Assembly: GCF_023276435.1 (NCBI RefSeq)
Contig: NZ_JALLPO010000012.1
Coordinates: 148,589-212,588, forward strand
Direction of reading: 5' to 3'
Source of the DNA: Sphaerisporangium perillae
GTDB lineage: Bacteria; Actinomycetota; Actinomycetes; Streptosporangiales; Streptosporangiaceae
Length of the DNA: 64,000 nucleotides
Each line of letters begins with the position of its first letter. The stretch's first letter is position 1. Shown here one piece after another: positions 25,114 to 35,712 of the stretch. Under the pieces are notes generated by a model. The model was not told the origin of the DNA, did not search any database, and was given only the letters and a program-made list of their open reading frames with translations. The translations under genes were made by a program, and so were the position numbers.

Positions 25114-27159
25114 ATGCCCGGACATCAATTGGCCCCCGACATATCCGACGGCCCCGACATGCCGGAGGGTTCCCCCTCCGAAGTCCTCCAGGCGGAACGC
25201 GTCCACCTGGCCGCTTCGCGCGCGGCGCTGCGGGCGATGCGCGAGCACGCCCAGTCGCTGTCGGCCGACGCGGCCGGCGACTGGGTCTCCCAGCAGGTGC
25301 TGCAGGGCCTGCTGGACCAGCGGGTCGCCGCGCTGGCCGACCACTCCGACACCCCGCTGTTCTTCGGCCGCCTCGACAGGGACGGGGACGACGACCTCCC
25401 TCTCACCATCCACGTCGGGCGCCGCCACGTCCACGACGACAACAGCCGCCCCATGGTGATCGACTGGCGTGCACCGGTGTCCCGGGCGTTCTACCAGGCG
25501 CGACCGTCCGACCCCATGAGCGTGCGGCGCCGCAGGCGGTTCGGGTTCCACGGCGGCGAACTCACCGCGTACGAAGACGAGCCACTCGACCAGGGAGCGC
25601 CCCTCCAGGAGTCCCGGATCCTCACCGAGGAGATCGAAAGGCCCCGCACGGGCCCGATGCGCGACATCGTCGCCACGATCCAGCCGGACCAGGACGAGAT
25701 CGTGCGCGCGGACCTCGGGCAGACCGTCTGCGTCCAGGGCGCCCCCGGGACCGGCAAGACCGCCGTCGGCCTGCACCGCGCCGCCTACCTGCTGTTCACG
25801 CACCGCGAGAAGCTGGCGCGGTCGGGCGTGATGATCGTCGGCCCCAACCGCGCCTTCCTGTCCTACATCTCCTCCGTCCTGCCCGCGCTCGGCGAGGTGA
25901 AGGTCGACCAGACCACCGTCGCCGGCATCCTCGGCGACCACGCCGCCCACGAGGACGCCTCCGTCGCCGCGCTCAAGGGCGACGCCCGGATGGCGCCGGT
26001 CCTCCGGCGGGCGCTCTGGGTGCACATCAGCAAGCCCGAGGAGGGACTGCTGATCACCCGGGGCGTCAACCGCTTCCGCGTCGCCGACCACGAGGTCCGC
26101 GAGATTGTCGCCTCCCTGCGCGGCACCACCCGGTACGGACCCGGTCGCGCGGCCCTCGCCCAGCGGCTCGCGCACGCGATCCTCGTACGGATGGAACAGC
26201 GCGGCGAATCCCCCGACGACCGGGTGCAGGACGCGGTGGCCCGCTCCAAGCCCGTCAAGCAGCTCCTCGACCAGGTCTGGCCGCGCGTGTCCCCGCAGCA
26301 GGTGCTGTTCCGGCTGCTCTCCGACGCGGAGTTCCTCGCCGCCGCCGCGAAGGGCGACCTGACCCCCGAGGAGCGCGAGACCCTCCTTTGGGCCAAGCCG
26401 CCCCGGTCGTGGAAGTCCGCCAAATGGTCCGCCGCCGACGCGGCGCTACTGGACGAGCTGGCCGACCTCATCGAACGCACCCCCACGCTCGGGCACGTGG
26501 TCGTGGACGAGGCCCAGGACCTCTCCGCCATGCAGCTCCGCGCGCTCGGCAGGCGCTGCCGCACCGGCTCGGCCACCGTCCTCGGCGACCTGGCACAGGG
26601 CACCACCCCGTGGTCGGCCCGCTCCTGGGAAGAGGTGCTACTGCATCTCGGCTTCAGCGAAGGTGCGGTGACCGAGCTGACCCTCGGCTTCCGCGTCCCC
26701 CGCGAGGTGCTCGACTTCGCCGCCCGCCTGCTGCCCTCGGTCGCCCCCACCCTCGCCGCCCCCCGGTCACTGCGCCCCGGCGCGGGCTCCCTCTCCGTAC
26801 GCCGCACCACCGACCTGCCCGCGGACCTCGCCGCGACCGTGCGTCAGCTCACCGGGCACGAGGGCTCCATCGGCGTGATCGCCGCCGACGGCTCCGTCAC
26901 GGCGACGGCGGACGCCCTGTCGGCCGCCGAGATCGCACACGACCTGCTCGGCCCCGACTCCTCCCCCGAGCAGCGCATCTCGGTCATCCCCGCCTCGCTC
27001 GCCAAGGGCCTGGAGTACGACCACGTCGTCGTCGTGGAGCCGGCGGACGTCGTCGACGCCGAAGAGCGCGGCCTCGCCCGCCTCTACGTCGTCCTCACCC
27101 GCGCCGTCACCTCCCTGACGGTCCTCCACACCCGCGCCCTCCCCACCCAGCTCATGTAA
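25114..27159 (+). CDS. HelD-family RNA polymerase-recycling helicase-like ATPase
   Basis: 681 aa from ATG 25114, with AAGGAG at 25099-25104. N-terminal charged helices (EVLQAERVHLAASRAALRAM) match the HelD arm that enters the secondary channel; a HelD-specific barrel region follows (about 80-190: LFFGRLDRD, VIDWRAPVSRAFYQA). The UvrD-like motor has Walker A GAPGTGKT (209-216), Walker B VVDEAQDLS, GDLAQG, and motif VI-like YVVLTRAV. Known role: ATP-dependent release of stalled RNA polymerase. Some relatives (HelR) give rifampicin tolerance, but the associated inverted-repeat element is not visible upstream. Confidence 0.9.
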   Translation: MPGHQLAPDISDGPDMPEGSPSEVLQAERVHLAASRAALRAMREHAQSLSADAAGDWVSQQVLQGLLDQRVAALADHSDTPLFFGRLDRDGDDDLPLTIHVGRRHVHDDNSRPMVIDWRAPVSRAFYQARPSDPMSVRRRRRFGFHGGELTAYEDEPLDQGAPLQESRILTEEIERPRTGPMRDIVATIQPDQDEIVRADLGQTVCVQGAPGTGKTAVGLHRAAYLLFTHREKLARSGVMIVGPNRAFLSYISSVLPALGEVKVDQTTVAGILGDHAAHEDASVAALKGDARMAPVLRRALWVHISKPEEGLLITRGVNRFRVADHEVREIVASLRGTTRYGPGRAALAQRLAHAILVRMEQRGESPDDRVQDAVARSKPVKQLLDQVWPRVSPQQVLFRLLSDAEFLAAAAKGDLTPEERETLLWAKPPRSWKSAKWSAADAALLDELADLIERTPTLGHVVVDEAQDLSAMQLRALGRRCRTGSATVLGDLAQGTTPWSARSWEEVLLHLGFSEGAVTELTLGFRVPREVLDFAARLLPSVAPTLAAPRSLRPGAGSLSVRRTTDLPADLAATVRQLTGHEGSIGVIAADGSVTATADALSAAEIAHDLLGPDSSPEQRISVIPASLAKGLEYDHVVVVEPADVVDAEERGLARLYVVLTRAVTSLTVLHTRALPTQLM

Positions 27160-27306
27160 CGGCAGAGGCCCTCGCCTACCCGCACTGAACGCACTCCGGC
27201 TCGGGCCGTACTTTCCCAGGAGCTCGGCCCCTCCTCGATACCGAGGTCCAGACGCCATCCGGCTAGGTTGATCACGACTTGCCCGCCTTGAGAGGAGCCC
27301 CGGCGC

Positions 27307-27720
27307 ATGGCCTTCATCCGCCACGAGATCATGATCGACGCGTCCCCCGAGCACATCTGGGACGTGCTGCGCGACGTCGGCGCCGTGCACGAGCGCCTGC
27401 TGCCCGGCCGCGTCACCGGCACCCGGCTCGAGGGCGACCAGCGGTTCCTGACCTTTCCCGACGGGCACGTGATCCGCGAGCTGATCGTCGCGATCGACGA
27501 CGACGCCCGCCGGCTGGCCTACTCCGTCGTTGAGGGCGCGCGGCCACCGACCGAGCACCACCATGCCTCGTTCGAAGTTCGCGCTGAGGGTGACCGGGCC
27601 GGCCGGCTGATCTGGACCACCGACGTCTTGCCGCACGCGCTCGCCGCCGAGATCCGGATTCGCGTCGAACGCGGCGCCGTGGAGATGAAGCAGGCGATCG
27701 AGGCGGCAGCACGCGGCTGA
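27307..27720 (+). CDS. SRPBCC-family protein (polyketide cyclase/START-like fold)
   Basis: 137 aa. The N-terminus MAFIRHEIMIDASPEHIWDV (strand then alpha-1 with the conserved Trp) and the later beta-sheet pattern ending in a long amphipathic helix are typical of SRPBCC lipid/hydrophobic-ligand pockets. GAGAGGAG lies about 10 nt upstream of the ATG. Monocistronic, with a strong hairpin after it. Ligand unknown; relatives act as cyclases, hydrolases or simple binders. Confidence 0.85.
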   Translation: MAFIRHEIMIDASPEHIWDVLRDVGAVHERLLPGRVTGTRLEGDQRFLTFPDGHVIRELIVAIDDDARRLAYSVVEGARPPTEHHHASFEVRAEGDRAGRLIWTTDVLPHALAAEIRIRVERGAVEMKQAIEAAARG

Positions 27721-27760
27721 ACCACCGACCGACACACTGATCGCCTCCGCGCGGCAGCCT

Positions 27761-27789
27761 GCCCTCTCGCCCCAGGACGGCGAGAGGGC
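27761..27789 (+). terminator. Rho-independent-like terminator
   Basis: An 11-bp perfect stem (GCCCTCTCGCC / GGCGAGAGGGC) with a 7-nt loop, followed by TTCTT, lies 40 bp after the SRPBCC stop. Confidence 0.75.
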
Positions 27790-27847
27790 TTCTTCGCAGG
27801 GGGCCACGACTTCGGCCAACTCACTGCGGAGCGGCCCCGACCCGTCG

Positions 27848-28687
27848 CTACTGGATGGGCACCGCGGTGCCGGAGACCTTGACGCGGGCGTCGCCGGGAA
27901 TGGTGGTGCACGTCAGGAGACTGGGCCGCCCCATGTCGACGCCCTGGTGAATGGTGAGAACGGCGCCATCGGCGAGGCGTCCGAGAGCGCGCAGGTAGCC
28001 GGTGAAGGCGGCCGCCGCGGCGCCGGTGGCCGGATCCTCGACCACTCCGCCCGGAGGGAACGGGTCGCGGGCGTGGAAGACGGTGGGGGATTCGGCCCAG
28101 AAGAGGTGGACGGTGGTCCAGCCCAGCTCGGCCATGATCTTGCCAAGGGCATCGAAGTCGTAGTCGAGGTCGGCCAGGCGGCCCCGGGTGGCCGCGGCCA
28201 GGACGAGATGGTCGTTGCCGGCGTTGGCGACGTGCGCCGGGTAGTCGGGGTCCACGTCGTCCGCCGACCAGCCCAGCGCGGCCAGCACCAGCCGTACCTC
28301 CTCCTCGGAGGCTGGGCGGGTGGAGGTGGGCGGACTGGTCAGGGTGGCGGTGATCCCGCCGGCCTGGTCTGTGGCGACCTCCACCGGGACCGGGCCTGCC
28401 TGGGTCGTGAGGTTCACGGTTCCGGTGCCGATCCGCTCGCCGAGCGCGACCGAGGTCGCGATCGTCGCGTGGCCGCAGAAGGCGACCTCGGCCAGAGGGC
28501 TGAAATACCGGATCCGGTACTCCCGCTCGCCCGTGGGGAGCAGGAAGGCCGTCTCGGAGTAGCCGAGTTCGGCAGCGATGGCGAGCATCTCCGCGTCCGG
28601 CAACTCCCGGGCGTCCAAGACCACCCCGGCGGGGTTGCCGCCAGAGGGAGTGGTGGTAAAGGCGGCATATCTCAGCACTTGCGTCAT
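27848..28687 (-). CDS. PhzF-family epimerase/isomerase
   Basis: 279 aa from ATG 28687. Two-lobed diaminopimelate-epimerase-like fold. Catalytic Glu E45 lies in YSETAFLLP; FCGHATIATSVAL and VVEDPATGAAAAA are the two substrate-clamping loops of PhzF proteins. The frame continues open to 29233, but that region is antisense to the GNAT gene. Divergent from the acetyltransferase at 28875. A second, different PhzF is encoded at 62582. Reaction unknown; PhzF itself isomerises DHHA in phenazine synthesis, but no phenazine genes are near. Confidence 0.9.
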   Translation of the reverse strand: MTQVLRYAAFTTTPSGGNPAGVVLDARELPDAEMLAIAAELGYSETAFLLPTGEREYRIRYFSPLAEVAFCGHATIATSVALGERIGTGTVNLTTQAGPVPVEVATDQAGGITATLTSPPTSTRPASEEEVRLVLAALGWSADDVDPDYPAHVANAGNDHLVLAAATRGRLADLDYDFDALGKIMAELGWTTVHLFWAESPTVFHARDPFPPGGVVEDPATGAAAAAFTGYLRALGRLADGAVLTIHQGVDMGRPSLLTCTTIPGDARVKVSGTAVPIQ

Positions 28688-28874
28688 TCGGCCATCATGG
28701 CGCGTGCCCGCGAACCGGGAAACTCCGGAGCTCCCTCCCAGTAGCGGCGTGCCACTTCGCGAGCCTCGGTGCCGCCGAGCCGCTCGAAGACGGCCGGCCG
28801 CTCGCCGGGCGGGCCGGGCTCGGACGGTGCCGCTCGTTCTGGGCGGTTGAGGCTTCTTTGCTAACTTGCCGTGC

Positions 28875-29339
28875 ATGACCGACACGACGGAAACGGCTCT
28901 CACGGTGCGGGCCGGGGTGGTCCAGGATGTGGAGGCGGTGCTGGCCTTCTGGCTGGCAGCGGCGGAGGGTACGGATCGGCACGACAGCGCCGAGAGCGTG
29001 CGGCGGCTGATCGAACGCGACCCCGAGGCACTGCTGATCGCCGAGCTGGACGGGCGGATGGTCGGCACCGTGATCGCCGGGTGGGACGGGTGGCGCTGCC
29101 ATCTGTACCGGCTCGCCGTCGATCCCGCCCATCGCCGCAAGGGCATCGGACGCGTCCTGCTGGACACCGCCGAGAAGCGCTTCAGCGAGTACGGCGGCAT
29201 GCGGGCCGACGCCATGGTCCTGCACGACAACACCCTCGCTCACCACGCCTGGACCGCCGCGGGGTACGTGCGCCAGCCGCAGTGGGGCCGCTGGGTGAAG
29301 CCGCTCCCGAGTACCGGGAACGGGCGGCATTCCGGTTGA
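28875..29339 (+). CDS. GNAT-family N-acetyltransferase
   Basis: 154 aa from ATG 28875. Motif A, the acetyl-CoA pyrophosphate loop, is LAVDPAHRRKGIGRVLL (R-R-K-G-I-G). The preceding strand VGTVIAGWDGWRCHLY and the C-terminal HHAWTAAGYVRQPQWGRWVK, with the beta-bulge region, complete the fold. Related to RimI/ElaA-like families by length; the substrate cannot be inferred. Upstream TGCTAACTT could serve as a -10. The three-codon extension at its 5' end would need a TTG start. Confidence 0.88.
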   Translation: MTDTTETALTVRAGVVQDVEAVLAFWLAAAEGTDRHDSAESVRRLIERDPEALLIAELDGRMVGTVIAGWDGWRCHLYRLAVDPAHRRKGIGRVLLDTAEKRFSEYGGMRADAMVLHDNTLAHHAWTAAGYVRQPQWGRWVKPLPSTGNGRHSG

Positions 29340-29362
29340 CGGAACGGCCGGTACTCCCTACC

Positions 29363-29440
29363 CGAGCCGGCCGCTTCCCGGCGAACCGGCCGCTTCCCAG
29401 CCGCTCTGCCGCTTCCGGGCGAGCCTGCCGCTTCTGCGCG
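29363..29440. repeat. Four degenerate ~19-bp tandem repeats
   Basis: GCCGCTTCC-centred units (GGCCGCTTCCCGGCGAACC, then GGCCGCTTCCCAGCC, CTGCCGCTTCCGGGCGAG, CTGCCGCTTCTGCGCGAG) follow one another between the convergent GNAT gene and the gene ending at 29447. Confidence 0.6.
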
Positions 29441-29446
29441 AGGCTG

Positions 29447-32179
29447 CTAGTCCTCGGGTGAGACTTCCTGGTCCTCGCGCGCGGCCGGCTGATTCCCGGG
29501 CGGGCCGCCGTCGCTTCTGGGCAAGTGGCGGGCCACGAGGGCGTCGACCTCGGTCCACATCCTGCGGTCGTTCCAGTAGCCGGAGTGGCTGCCGATCGGC
29601 GGGGGCGGGTCGCCGTAGACGAAGCGGCTGGTCGGCGGATCCGGCAACCGCCAATCGATCACCGTGCCGTCCTCGGACGCGGCCTCCTGCGCCTTCACTG
29701 TCACGCCCTCCGTCACCGTCCAGCCTCCGATGTAGTCGGTGAGGTAGTAGAAGTTCCGCCACGCGTGGATATGCGGGCTTCGCCGCAGGCCGGTGAAGAG
29801 TTCCTCGTTGAAGTAGGCCGGGAACCCCCAGCCGTACAGCTTCCGCAGGGGCGACCCGAAGGTCACCAGCACGATGCGGGCGTTCTTCGGGCGCAGGTCC
29901 CCGTGTTGGGAGAGGGCGGCGGCGGCCAGGATCGCGCCCTGGCTGTGCGCCGTGAGCACGACGCGGGCGCCGTGGTCGTGCAGGTACCACATCCGGCGCT
30001 GGAGCTCCGGCACGGCACGTTCCGCGTACGCGGGAGGTGCCAGGGGGTGATAGCCGCGCGGCCAGAACGTGCCGACGTCCCAGAGGGCGCCGATGACGCG
30101 GCGCGTGTCGCGGTCCTTCCAGCCGGCGCGGGCCACGATGACGACCAGGAAGGGCAGCAGCGTCGCCACCAGGGTTCCCACCCCCGCGAGCCAGGGCGTC
30201 GGCCGGTTGACGCCCGACCAGATGTGCTGTTCCAGCCAGGCGAACAGGATGATGCCGACCAGGACGACGGCGCTGAACAACAGGTCGAGGTCGAGCGTGG
30301 CCTTCGCCAGCCGCCTGGCCCTGCCTACACCGGCGGCCCAGCCCAGGACGTCCTGGGTGGCCCACCTTGAGGAGAGCGTCCCCTTGGCGACCGCGTCCGT
30401 GAGCGAGACCACGTCCACCACCCACGCGGCGTCCGGATCATCGGGCGTCGCGACATCCGGCCTGGCGGTGACGGGGCCCACCCCGTCGACGTCAGGTCTC
30501 GTCGTGCCGGGGTTCGTGGTGTGCGGCTCGGTCGCGGGGGCCGGCGTGGGGGCCGGGCCGCGGTACTCGTCGGCGACCTCCGCCGCGGCCCCGCTCCCGC
30601 CCGCCTGGTACCACAGGACGGCCTGCCAGCCGGCGAACAGCAGCACCAGGGCCAGCGGCTCGAAGATCAGGTATGCGCCCACCTCGCCCATGATCGGGAA
30701 CACCGCGATGGACGGAGCCCCGTTGATCAGGGGCTTCACCTGCTGGCCGAAGCCGATCTCCCCGATCGTGTCGGCCACCCGGACCAGGAGGCCGACGAGG
30801 AAGGTGTTCACCATGAGGACGGCCACGCTGAGCACGATGAACGGGGCTCCCCAGCGGAACCCGCGGTAGTGGTGGCGCGCGCCGATCGCGAAGACGGCCG
30901 CGGCGGACACGAGCGCGATGACGATCCAGCCGTAGGGCCAGTCGACGATTCCGAGCGTGACATACACGACGGTGGCGGCCAGGCCGACCCCGAGCAGTTG
31001 CGCGGACCGGCGCGGCCAGGTCTCGCGGGTGAAGGAGGCGGCCAGCAGCCATACCGGCACCAGCAGCAGCGCGACGACGATCCCCAGGTACACCGCGTTC
31101 ATGGCGTAGCGCATGCCGGGAAGCTCGTGGCTGAGGGCGCCTTCGGCCCGGATGGCCTGCGGCTCCAGCCAGGCGAAGACCACCGCCAGGACCAGGGCCA
31201 GCACGGCCAGACCGATGAGCACCCGGCCGAGATGGACGAGCGGCCCGGTCACCTTCTCCGGCGCGAGCGCGGCGATCGCGACGACCACGACCACCCCCGC
31301 GCACCCGAGGGACAGCCCGTACAGCGGTTCCGGCGCGAGACGCGCCCCGTCGGCCACCACGAGGTCCGGCCGCACGGCGAACGTCGTGTGCACCGTGTGC
31401 GTGAGGACGATGGCGAGCAGCGCGAACGCCACGGCGATGTGGATCTCGCTGAGATGCCTGGTGTAGCGGCCGGTGTTCCAGAAGTCGGGATCGGTGAGGC
31501 CTCCGGGAAGGGCGGCGGCGTTCCGCGCGCACTCCTCTCGGGGTCCCGGCGTCCCGGGCGGGCGCACGTCCTCGTACCGGCGCCGCGACAGCAGCGACAG
31601 CACGGCGAGCAGCACGACCACCAGCAGGGGCACGACGGCGCCGAGCGCGACACGGCGGCCGGGGTGGTCGCCGATCCCGGGCATGCGCAGCGGTCCCATC
31701 CACCATGGCGCCGCGCAGGTGGCGTTCCCGCCGCACTGGTAGGCCACGTAGTCCATGGGGATGACGCTGACGAGAAGGACCACGTTGACCGTGACGCCGA
31801 GCGCCGCCAGCCGCACGGACTCGCGGAACACCCGGAACCGCAGGGAACTGCGGTTCTGGAACGGCCACATCCAGCCGGCGAGGTTGGCGAGCGCGAAGGG
31901 CAGCAGGAGCAGCCAGAGCACCCTCGAGCCGCTCCTGGAGGTGAGCCCACCCCAGCTGTACCCCTCGACGTGCCGTCCCCGGGCGTCGGCGGTCCGGTAG
32001 AACCCCGCGATGTCGTCCCCCGCCACCTGCTGCGGTGCGAGGTCGGCCAGCAGGTTCTGCGGCGTGGACCCGCCGACGCCGTGGACGCGGAGCTCGGTCG
32101 GGCCGGACAGCTCGACGGCGGGCGCCACCGATCCGGACGGGCGGTCGCCGGTGGTGAGTCCGGACACCGGTACTGGCAT
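29447..32179 (-). CDS. Large polytopic membrane protein with cytosolic alpha/beta-hydrolase-like domain
   Basis: 910 aa from ATG 32179. The N-terminus has ELRVHGVGGSTPQNLLADL, a strand-turn motif common to this actinobacterial family. At least ten hydrophobic helices lie between about residues 85 and 690, with a Pro/Thr/Ala linker near 545-590. The C-terminal 200 residues contain LTAHSQGAILAAAAL, a GxSxG-like nucleophile elbow (A-H-S-Q-G), and an aspartate/histidine-rich end (VDALVARHLP). Reads as a membrane-anchored lipase-like protein. Substrate unknown. Appears monocistronic. Confidence 0.78.
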   Translation of the reverse strand: MPVPVSGLTTGDRPSGSVAPAVELSGPTELRVHGVGGSTPQNLLADLAPQQVAGDDIAGFYRTADARGRHVEGYSWGGLTSRSGSRVLWLLLLPFALANLAGWMWPFQNRSSLRFRVFRESVRLAALGVTVNVVLLVSVIPMDYVAYQCGGNATCAAPWWMGPLRMPGIGDHPGRRVALGAVVPLLVVVLLAVLSLLSRRRYEDVRPPGTPGPREECARNAAALPGGLTDPDFWNTGRYTRHLSEIHIAVAFALLAIVLTHTVHTTFAVRPDLVVADGARLAPEPLYGLSLGCAGVVVVVAIAALAPEKVTGPLVHLGRVLIGLAVLALVLAVVFAWLEPQAIRAEGALSHELPGMRYAMNAVYLGIVVALLLVPVWLLAASFTRETWPRRSAQLLGVGLAATVVYVTLGIVDWPYGWIVIALVSAAAVFAIGARHHYRGFRWGAPFIVLSVAVLMVNTFLVGLLVRVADTIGEIGFGQQVKPLINGAPSIAVFPIMGEVGAYLIFEPLALVLLFAGWQAVLWYQAGGSGAAAEVADEYRGPAPTPAPATEPHTTNPGTTRPDVDGVGPVTARPDVATPDDPDAAWVVDVVSLTDAVAKGTLSSRWATQDVLGWAAGVGRARRLAKATLDLDLLFSAVVLVGIILFAWLEQHIWSGVNRPTPWLAGVGTLVATLLPFLVVIVARAGWKDRDTRRVIGALWDVGTFWPRGYHPLAPPAYAERAVPELQRRMWYLHDHGARVVLTAHSQGAILAAAALSQHGDLRPKNARIVLVTFGSPLRKLYGWGFPAYFNEELFTGLRRSPHIHAWRNFYYLTDYIGGWTVTEGVTVKAQEAASEDGTVIDWRLPDPPTSRFVYGDPPPPIGSHSGYWNDRRMWTEVDALVARHLPRSDGGPPGNQPAAREDQEVSPED

Positions 32180-32233
32180 GGAGGCCTGCCTGTGCTCACT
32201 CGGTGATCCGCGTCGGACCTGCGTCCGGCGTGG

Positions 32234-32329
32234 TCAGGTCTGGTCGATGGTGAAGGCCTCCCGCAAGCCCACACGCTCCAGAATCACGCGGGCCTCCTCA
32301 TCGGTCAACCATGGCGCGTCTTCATTCAC
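32234..32329 (-). CDS. Possible 31-aa micro-protein
   Basis: GTG 32329 opens a 31-codon frame reading VNEDAPWLTDEEARVILER and ending GLREAFTIDQT, 54 bp upstream of the large membrane protein on the same strand. The peptide has a sensible amphipathic-helix composition, unlike the surrounding Arg/Pro-rich shadow frames, but there is no Shine-Dalgarno and a direct-repeat copy abuts the start. It could be a genuine small protein or the tail of a decayed gene. Confidence 0.35.
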   Translation of the reverse strand: MNEDAPWLTDEEARVILERVGLREAFTIDQT

Positions 32330-32391
32330 GGCGCCGAAGGGCGACGGGGCTCGCACGACCCGGCGCTGAAGGGCGACGGGGCTCGCACGAC
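32330..32391. repeat. 30-bp direct repeat, two copies, period 32
   Basis: GGCGC[C/T]GAAGGGCGACG continuing GGGCTCGCACGAC occurs at 32330-32359 and 32362-32391 with 29 of 30 positions identical, about 90 bp upstream of the tetR gene. Confidence 0.85.
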
Positions 32392-32482
32392 ATCGGCCGC
32401 CCGGAACGTGGAAGCCGGGTGGGAAGGCGCGGCGCCGGGAAGCGCCGGGCCGCTCCACTGACGAGTCAATAGGATCTGGGGC

Positions 32483-33121
32483 ATGGAAGCGGAGCTCGGC
32501 CTGCGGGAGCGGAAGAAGCGGGAGACGCGGCAGCGCATCGCGGACATGGCCATGGGCCTGTTCATGGCCCGCGGGTTCGAGAACGTGACCGTGGCGGAGG
32601 TCGCGCGGGTGGCCGACGTCTCCGCCAACACGGTCTTCAACTACTTCAAGACCAAGGAAGACCTCTTCCTCGACCGCCAGGACGTGTACGTGGACGAGCC
32701 GAGCCGCGTGGTCCGCGAGCGGCGGGCGGGCGAGTCCGTGATCGCCGCGCTGCGCCGCGACTTCCTCGAGGCGCTCGAGGAGGGCGACTGGCGCAGCGGG
32801 CTGAACGAGGGGGCCGACGTGGTCATCCGTCTGATCAACGAGAGCCCTTCGCTGATGGCCCGCATGCGCGAGCTGGCCGAGCGCCGAGAGGAGCGTCTGG
32901 CCGAGACCCTGGCGGAGGCGACCGGCGCGGACGAGGACGACATCAGGCCCGGGCTCGTCGCCGCCCAGGTCTGCGCGGCCATCCGCCGGCTGACGGCGGA
33001 CGGCATCCGGCGCAAGCTGGCCGGAGAGAGCCACGACCACGTCGTCAGGGACATCCGCGCCCAGGCGGGGCTCGCCTTCGACCTGCTGGAGAATGGCATC
33101 GGCGCCTACGGTGGGGCCTGA
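32483..33121 (+). CDS. TetR-family transcriptional regulator
   Basis: 212 aa. Complete HTH: RERKKRETRQRIADMAMGLF (helix 1), ENVTVAEVARVADVSANTVF (helices 2-3) and NYFKTKEDLFLDR. The C-terminal domain follows the common actinobacterial TetR_C pattern (DDIRPGLVAAQVCAAIRRLT). ATG 32483 follows GGATCTGGGG. The next gene, 41 bp on, encodes a close paralogue, so the pair looks like a tandem duplication. The direct repeat at 32330 lies in the presumed promoter. Confidence 0.9.
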   Translation: MEAELGLRERKKRETRQRIADMAMGLFMARGFENVTVAEVARVADVSANTVFNYFKTKEDLFLDRQDVYVDEPSRVVRERRAGESVIAALRRDFLEALEEGDWRSGLNEGADVVIRLINESPSLMARMRELAERREERLAETLAEATGADEDDIRPGLVAAQVCAAIRRLTADGIRRKLAGESHDHVVRDIRAQAGLAFDLLENGIGAYGGA

Positions 33122-33162
33122 CCACGGAGAAGCGGCCGGCGAGTGGGCGGAAACGCCGGCTC

Positions 33163-33708
33163 ATGCGCGAGTTCGACAACGTCACGGTCGCCGAGGTGGC
33201 GGAGGCCGCGAACGTCTCGACGAAGACGGTGTTCAACTACTTTCCGCGCAAGGAGGGCCTGTTCCTCGACCGCGTCCCGGAGGCCGTCGAGCTGATCACG
33301 CGGGCCGTCCGCGAGCGGCCCGAGAGCGGGCGGCCGCTGACGGCGCTGCGCGGCCTGTTCCACCGGCTCCTGCGAGAAGGCCACCCGCTGGCCGGCATCG
33401 GGGAGGGGTACCACCACTTCTGGCAGGTCATCCTGGACTCCCCGGCGTTGCGGGCACGGGTCAGGGAGGCGGTGGACGAGCTGGAGACCCTGCTCGCCAC
33501 GCTGCTGGCCGAGGCGACCGGCGCCGATCCCGACGACTTCGAGCCCCGGCTGGCCGCTGGGCTGTTCCTCGCGGGCTACCGCGCCGCCTACGTCTCCAGC
33601 GCCCGCAGGCTCATGGCCGGCGAGAGCGCCCAGGAGGTCATCCGCGACCACGCGGTCCTCCTGGACCGCGCCTTCGACGCCGTCGACCGAGCGGTGACCA
33701 CCCTCTGA
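33163..33708 (+). CDS. TetR-family paralogue lacking HTH helix 1
   Basis: 181 aa from ATG 33163. Clearly homologous to the preceding gene: FDNVTVAEVAEAANVSTKTV and FNYFPRKEGLFLDR align with it, as does the C-terminal GADPDDFEPRLAAGLFLAGYRA region. The expected RETRQRIADMAMGLF helix is missing. The frame upstream reads TTEKRPASGRKRR, so about 15-18 residues of helix 1 appear deleted in frame, leaving the basic stretch. No other start is available before the upstream stop region. DNA binding may be impaired; dimerisation with the intact paralogue is possible. Confidence 0.75.
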   Translation: MREFDNVTVAEVAEAANVSTKTVFNYFPRKEGLFLDRVPEAVELITRAVRERPESGRPLTALRGLFHRLLREGHPLAGIGEGYHHFWQVILDSPALRARVREAVDELETLLATLLAEATGADPDDFEPRLAAGLFLAGYRAAYVSSARRLMAGESAQEVIRDHAVLLDRAFDAVDRAVTTL

Positions 33709-33734
33709 CCCGAAGAGAACAGGGGAACAATGCC

Positions 33735-33780
33735 AAAGGGCCACCCCCGGGAGTCCGGAGGTGGCCCTTTTGGGTTTTTT
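33735..33780. terminator. Strong bidirectional terminator (tetR2 / groEL)
   Basis: AAAGGGCCACC (33735-33745) pairs with GGTGGCCCTTT (33760-33770), and TGGGTTTTTT follows on the plus strand. Located between the stops of convergent tetR and groEL genes. Confidence 0.85.
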
Positions 33781-33792
33781 GAGCCGGGTGGC

Positions 33793-35608
<1,816 letters not shown>

Positions 35609-35712
35609 CGACAACCCCTATGACCTGGGCGGCACAAGGATTTCTCCGACCGTATGCCGAATATTGGACCCACCCCTAGAGGATGGACACATCGTGCGAC
35701 TACCGACATGAA

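Larger units (their letters stand above)
32180..32482. other. Intergenic region between membrane hydrolase and tetR genes
   Basis: 303 bp holding promoters for two divergent genes, a 30-bp direct repeat (32330-32391) and a possible 31-codon micro-ORF on the minus strand. Both are entered separately; nothing else is visible. Confidence 0.5.

Noticed and set aside
30521..32206. 561-codon plus-strand frame opposite the 910-aa membrane protein
   Set aside because: Extremely Gln/Arg/His-rich with no hydrophobic core; the minus frame has proper membrane topology.
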